Positions 61,830 to 64,000 of a stretch of DNA of 64,000 nucleotides are shown here, piece by piece. A program made the position numbers and the translations under genes. The stretch's first letter is position 1, and each line of letters opens with the position of its first letter. Source of the stretch: Pararhizobium qamdonense (lineage in GTDB: Bacteria > Pseudomonadota > Alphaproteobacteria > Rhizobiales > Rhizobiaceae); assembly GCF_029277445.1 (NCBI RefSeq), contig NZ_CP119568.1:329501-393500 (forward strand). The letters run 5' to 3'. The notes under the pieces are model-generated. The model was given only the letters and a program-made list of their open reading frames with translations, was not told where the DNA came from and searched no databases.

Positions 61830-63419
61830 ATGCTGTTTTTCATGACAATACACGACCTCACCGAAACGTCTCTCCCTTCGCCCTCAATCTCCGGAGATCT
61901 GTGCGTGGTCGGAGGCGGCATTGCGGGCCTTTTATTGGCGATGCGCATTGCGAACGCAGGTCGTAAGGTAATTGTCGTGGAGAGCGGCAAAAGGTTCTCA
62001 GATCAAGCAATACAGGCCTTAAATGCTGTAGAAGAGCCTACCGCCCGATATGGGCGCGAATTATCAGGCCGTTCCCGAGGGTTAGGAGGAACTTCAAGCC
62101 GTTGGGGAGGACGGATGATACCGATCTCCAATGAAGACGCCGCTGAGCGATCTTACTTAGGAATGCCGGCTTGGCCGATTGATTTGGGCGTTCTTGACAA
62201 ATATTCTGAGGAAATCGAACGGGTTTTTGGCGTTGCGAGCGGTCCGTTCGAGGGCGAGCCAAACTTTCGTTTTCGAGAGGGCCTATCCACGAACGACGCT
62301 CTAAACGTCCGATGGGCAAAATGCCCTTCATTTCGCAAATGTAACCTATCGACACTACTGGCAGGAGAGCTGCGGCAAAACGTTAACCTCCAAATCTGGA
62401 CTGACGCAACCGTATGCGAGTTTACTCTCAGTCGAGAGACAGGCCTTTTGATGGGCGTGACAGCCCGCAACCTTGGCGGCAAGACGCTGCATGTTTTTGC
62501 AAAGCAGTTTGTTTTGGCAGCCGGAACAATTGAGACAACAAGGCTACTGCTGCTGATGGACCGAGGCGCGGACAATCGGATCTTTGGAAAGGCCAGCGTA
62601 CTTGGCCACTACTTTCAAGACCACCTCAAGCTTGAAGTCGCGAAAATCGAGCGACACAAAGCTGTCGAAACAAATCGGTACTTCGCCTATCGATATTTGC
62701 GATCGACCCGGCGCGACCTTCATCTTGAGCTGCCACATGGAGCGCAGGCTGAACATGCCGTCGGGAGTGCATTTGTATACGTCGCGATGGATTTGGGGAG
62801 CAGTCCTCTCGCTACACTTAAGGCTTTGATGCAAGGTTTGCAGCGCAGAGAGTTCGACTGGCGAGCGCTGTCGGTTCTCTCACAGAATGCGGGCATTTTG
62901 GGGAAAGCAGCTTATTGGCGGGTTGTGAAAAAGCAGCTGTATGTCCCACCCCAGATCAATTTCAAGATTATGCTATGCGGGGAACAGCTGCCCCACTGGC
63001 AGAATCGAATTTCCCTTGCGCCTGTTTTAGATCGATTGGGACTTCCGAAGTCACAGCTCGACTGGCGCCCGAGGGACTCTGAGGAGAGGACGTTCAGGGC
63101 CATAATATCGCGATTAGGCGACTATTGGCTGCGGACGGGACTTGATCAGGTCTGTCCGCTTATTTGGAACCTAGCCACTTTGGATAACGATATGCCGTTG
63201 GTCTCTCAAGCTGAAGCCTGCGCGCATCCTTCCGGCACCACAAGGATGGGTACCGATCCAAAAACGTCGGTGGTGGGCCCTGACCTCAGCTGCCACGCAG
63301 TGCCCAATGTTTCGATCGTCAGTGCTTCTGTGTTCCCGACTGCAGGGAGTGCTAATCCCACTTTCACGATAATGAAAATGGCATATTATTTTGCCGATAT
63401 TTTTTTGGGCAAGCTATGA
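61830..63419 (+). CDS. GMC-family FAD-dependent oxidoreductase
   Basis: 529 residues. N-terminal FAD motif DLCVVGGGIAGLLLAMRIAN, a flavin-contact block RSRGLGGTSSRWGGRMIPIS, VLAAGTIETTRLLLLMDRG, and the C-terminal GMC block EACAHPSGTTRMGTDPKTSV with VSIVSASVFPTAGSANPTFT. Substrate unknown; similar enzymes are found near polysaccharide genes. ATG 61830 or the downstream MTIHDLTE (61842) could be the start. Base composition around the start is more AT-rich than most of the window, suggesting separate origin. Confidence 0.88.
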   Translation: MLFFMTIHDLTETSLPSPSISGDLCVVGGGIAGLLLAMRIANAGRKVIVVESGKRFSDQAIQALNAVEEPTARYGRELSGRSRGLGGTSSRWGGRMIPISNEDAAERSYLGMPAWPIDLGVLDKYSEEIERVFGVASGPFEGEPNFRFREGLSTNDALNVRWAKCPSFRKCNLSTLLAGELRQNVNLQIWTDATVCEFTLSRETGLLMGVTARNLGGKTLHVFAKQFVLAAGTIETTRLLLLMDRGADNRIFGKASVLGHYFQDHLKLEVAKIERHKAVETNRYFAYRYLRSTRRDLHLELPHGAQAEHAVGSAFVYVAMDLGSSPLATLKALMQGLQRREFDWRALSVLSQNAGILGKAAYWRVVKKQLYVPPQINFKIMLCGEQLPHWQNRISLAPVLDRLGLPKSQLDWRPRDSEERTFRAIISRLGDYWLRTGLDQVCPLIWNLATLDNDMPLVSQAEACAHPSGTTRMGTDPKTSVVGPDLSCHAVPNVSIVSASVFPTAGSANPTFTIMKMAYYFADIFLGKL

Positions 63420-64000
63420 CAAAGCTGTTCAAAATGGCCGCGCGGTCCAAAAGTGCGGCTATGCAAATCCTTGCCACTGAAAATGAACCGACCCCTGGTC
63501 ATACATCCCGTACATGAGATTTAATCCAATGCTTCGTTCGCTTACGCGATCGACATCGAGTTTGCTTAAAATTAAGTTATGGACGACGGTCAGTTGGCCG
63601 CTGAAGAGTCGGCACCGGTCTGAGTTCTTGCTCTTCAAAATGGGCCGCCCCCGCCCCGGCATTTTGTCTATATTATCTCGAAGCCGTTCATCTAGGACCT
63701 TTCGCAGCAACGTGGATCCTTCTGTCTATAGTTTGGTCTGGAAAAGCGAAAAGATAGTTCACTTGACGCCTATGATGTCAGAAAAGTGAAGGATACACAG
63801 GGTGTCTCTTGGTACGGGGCTGGATGGAAAAAGCTGGCGGCGAGACCAGAATGCTCCATGCGACCGACTATGTTGCGTGCAACTTTGCTTGGAAATCAAC
63901 GGCTTCAATACCGGTTGTGTGCGGGATTGTAAACGCCTACCTGAAGGAGTATAAATTACCGTTCCCCAGTATTCGGAGGGCATTGTGCACGAGAAACGAC
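63420..64000. other. Right-end stretch without a supported gene
   Basis: Overlapping frames of 74-91 codons occur on both strands, but none has a ribosome site plus family-like sequence. A gene entering from the right cannot be excluded. Confidence 0.35.

Overview
The window looks like an accessory replicon or genomic island of a Rhizobiaceae-type alphaproteobacterium (Rhizobium, Agrobacterium or Neorhizobium relatives). This rests on families common there (DUF982, DUF1236, DUF3606, DUF6894, DUF72, DUF892, HWE/HisKA_2 kinases, I78 inhibitors) and on repeated promoters of the alphaproteobacterial general-stress type, GGAAC-N16-(C/G/A)GTT. No replication, conjugation, ribosomal or core biosynthetic genes were seen, and decayed genes and IS remnants are abundant. 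Species assignment is inference.

Layout. 0-6 kb: a minus-strand operon of a 1485-residue multidomain protein (dimethylformamidase-like domain plus three DUF4082 domains), a COG0523/CobW GTPase and a partial small gene. 6.3-18.4 kb: a mobile-element graveyard with a dead oligopeptide ABC ATPase, three tyrosine recombinases (one frameshifted), a fourth recombinase fragment, an IS3 remnant, an acyltransferase fragment, a VapBC-like toxin-antitoxin pair, and ISL3 and IS110 transposase pseudogenes. 18.4-32 kb: two-component genes (NarL-type kinase/regulator pair, GAF-GAF histidine kinase, single-domain receivers), ferritin-like proteins, an esterase and many small proteins. 32-38 kb: DUF982-DUF2243 operon, broken type II NADH dehydrogenase, CBS protein, DUF72 protein, and a DUF3606 / small membrane protein / ATP-dependent DNA ligase operon. 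38-46.5 kb: broken DUF2270, SLC13-type transporter, MBL hydrolase divergent from a small gene, truncated and frameshifted sensor kinases, and a run of very small envelope proteins. 46.5-64 kb: an initiator-like tRNA, an EamA exporter, a second DUF892 protein, SDR, SPW protein plus zinc alcohol dehydrogenase, a second DUF72 protein, a PHB-depolymerase-family esterase, an internally duplicated intergenic segment and a GMC oxidoreductase.

How it may work together. Seventeen GGAAC-N16/17-NGTT elements were found directly upstream of genes, in both orientations. They precede ferritin-like proteins, small envelope proteins, dehydrogenases, a CBS protein, an operon ending in a DNA ligase, and an MBL hydrolase. 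I infer a physically clustered general stress (EcfG/RpoE-type) regulon carried on an accessory replicon. Sensor kinases and receivers lie among these genes and several are broken. Two copies of a receiver plus about-60-residue basic protein module, each joined by an ATGA overlap, are the best candidate for an undescribed unit.

Caution. Several genes are broken by one-base indels, some in short homopolymers, so assembly error cannot be excluded for those. In-frame nonsense codons in the ABC ATPase, SDR and HWE-kinase remnants point to real decay elsewhere. All family calls come from reading translations by eye; no database search was run.
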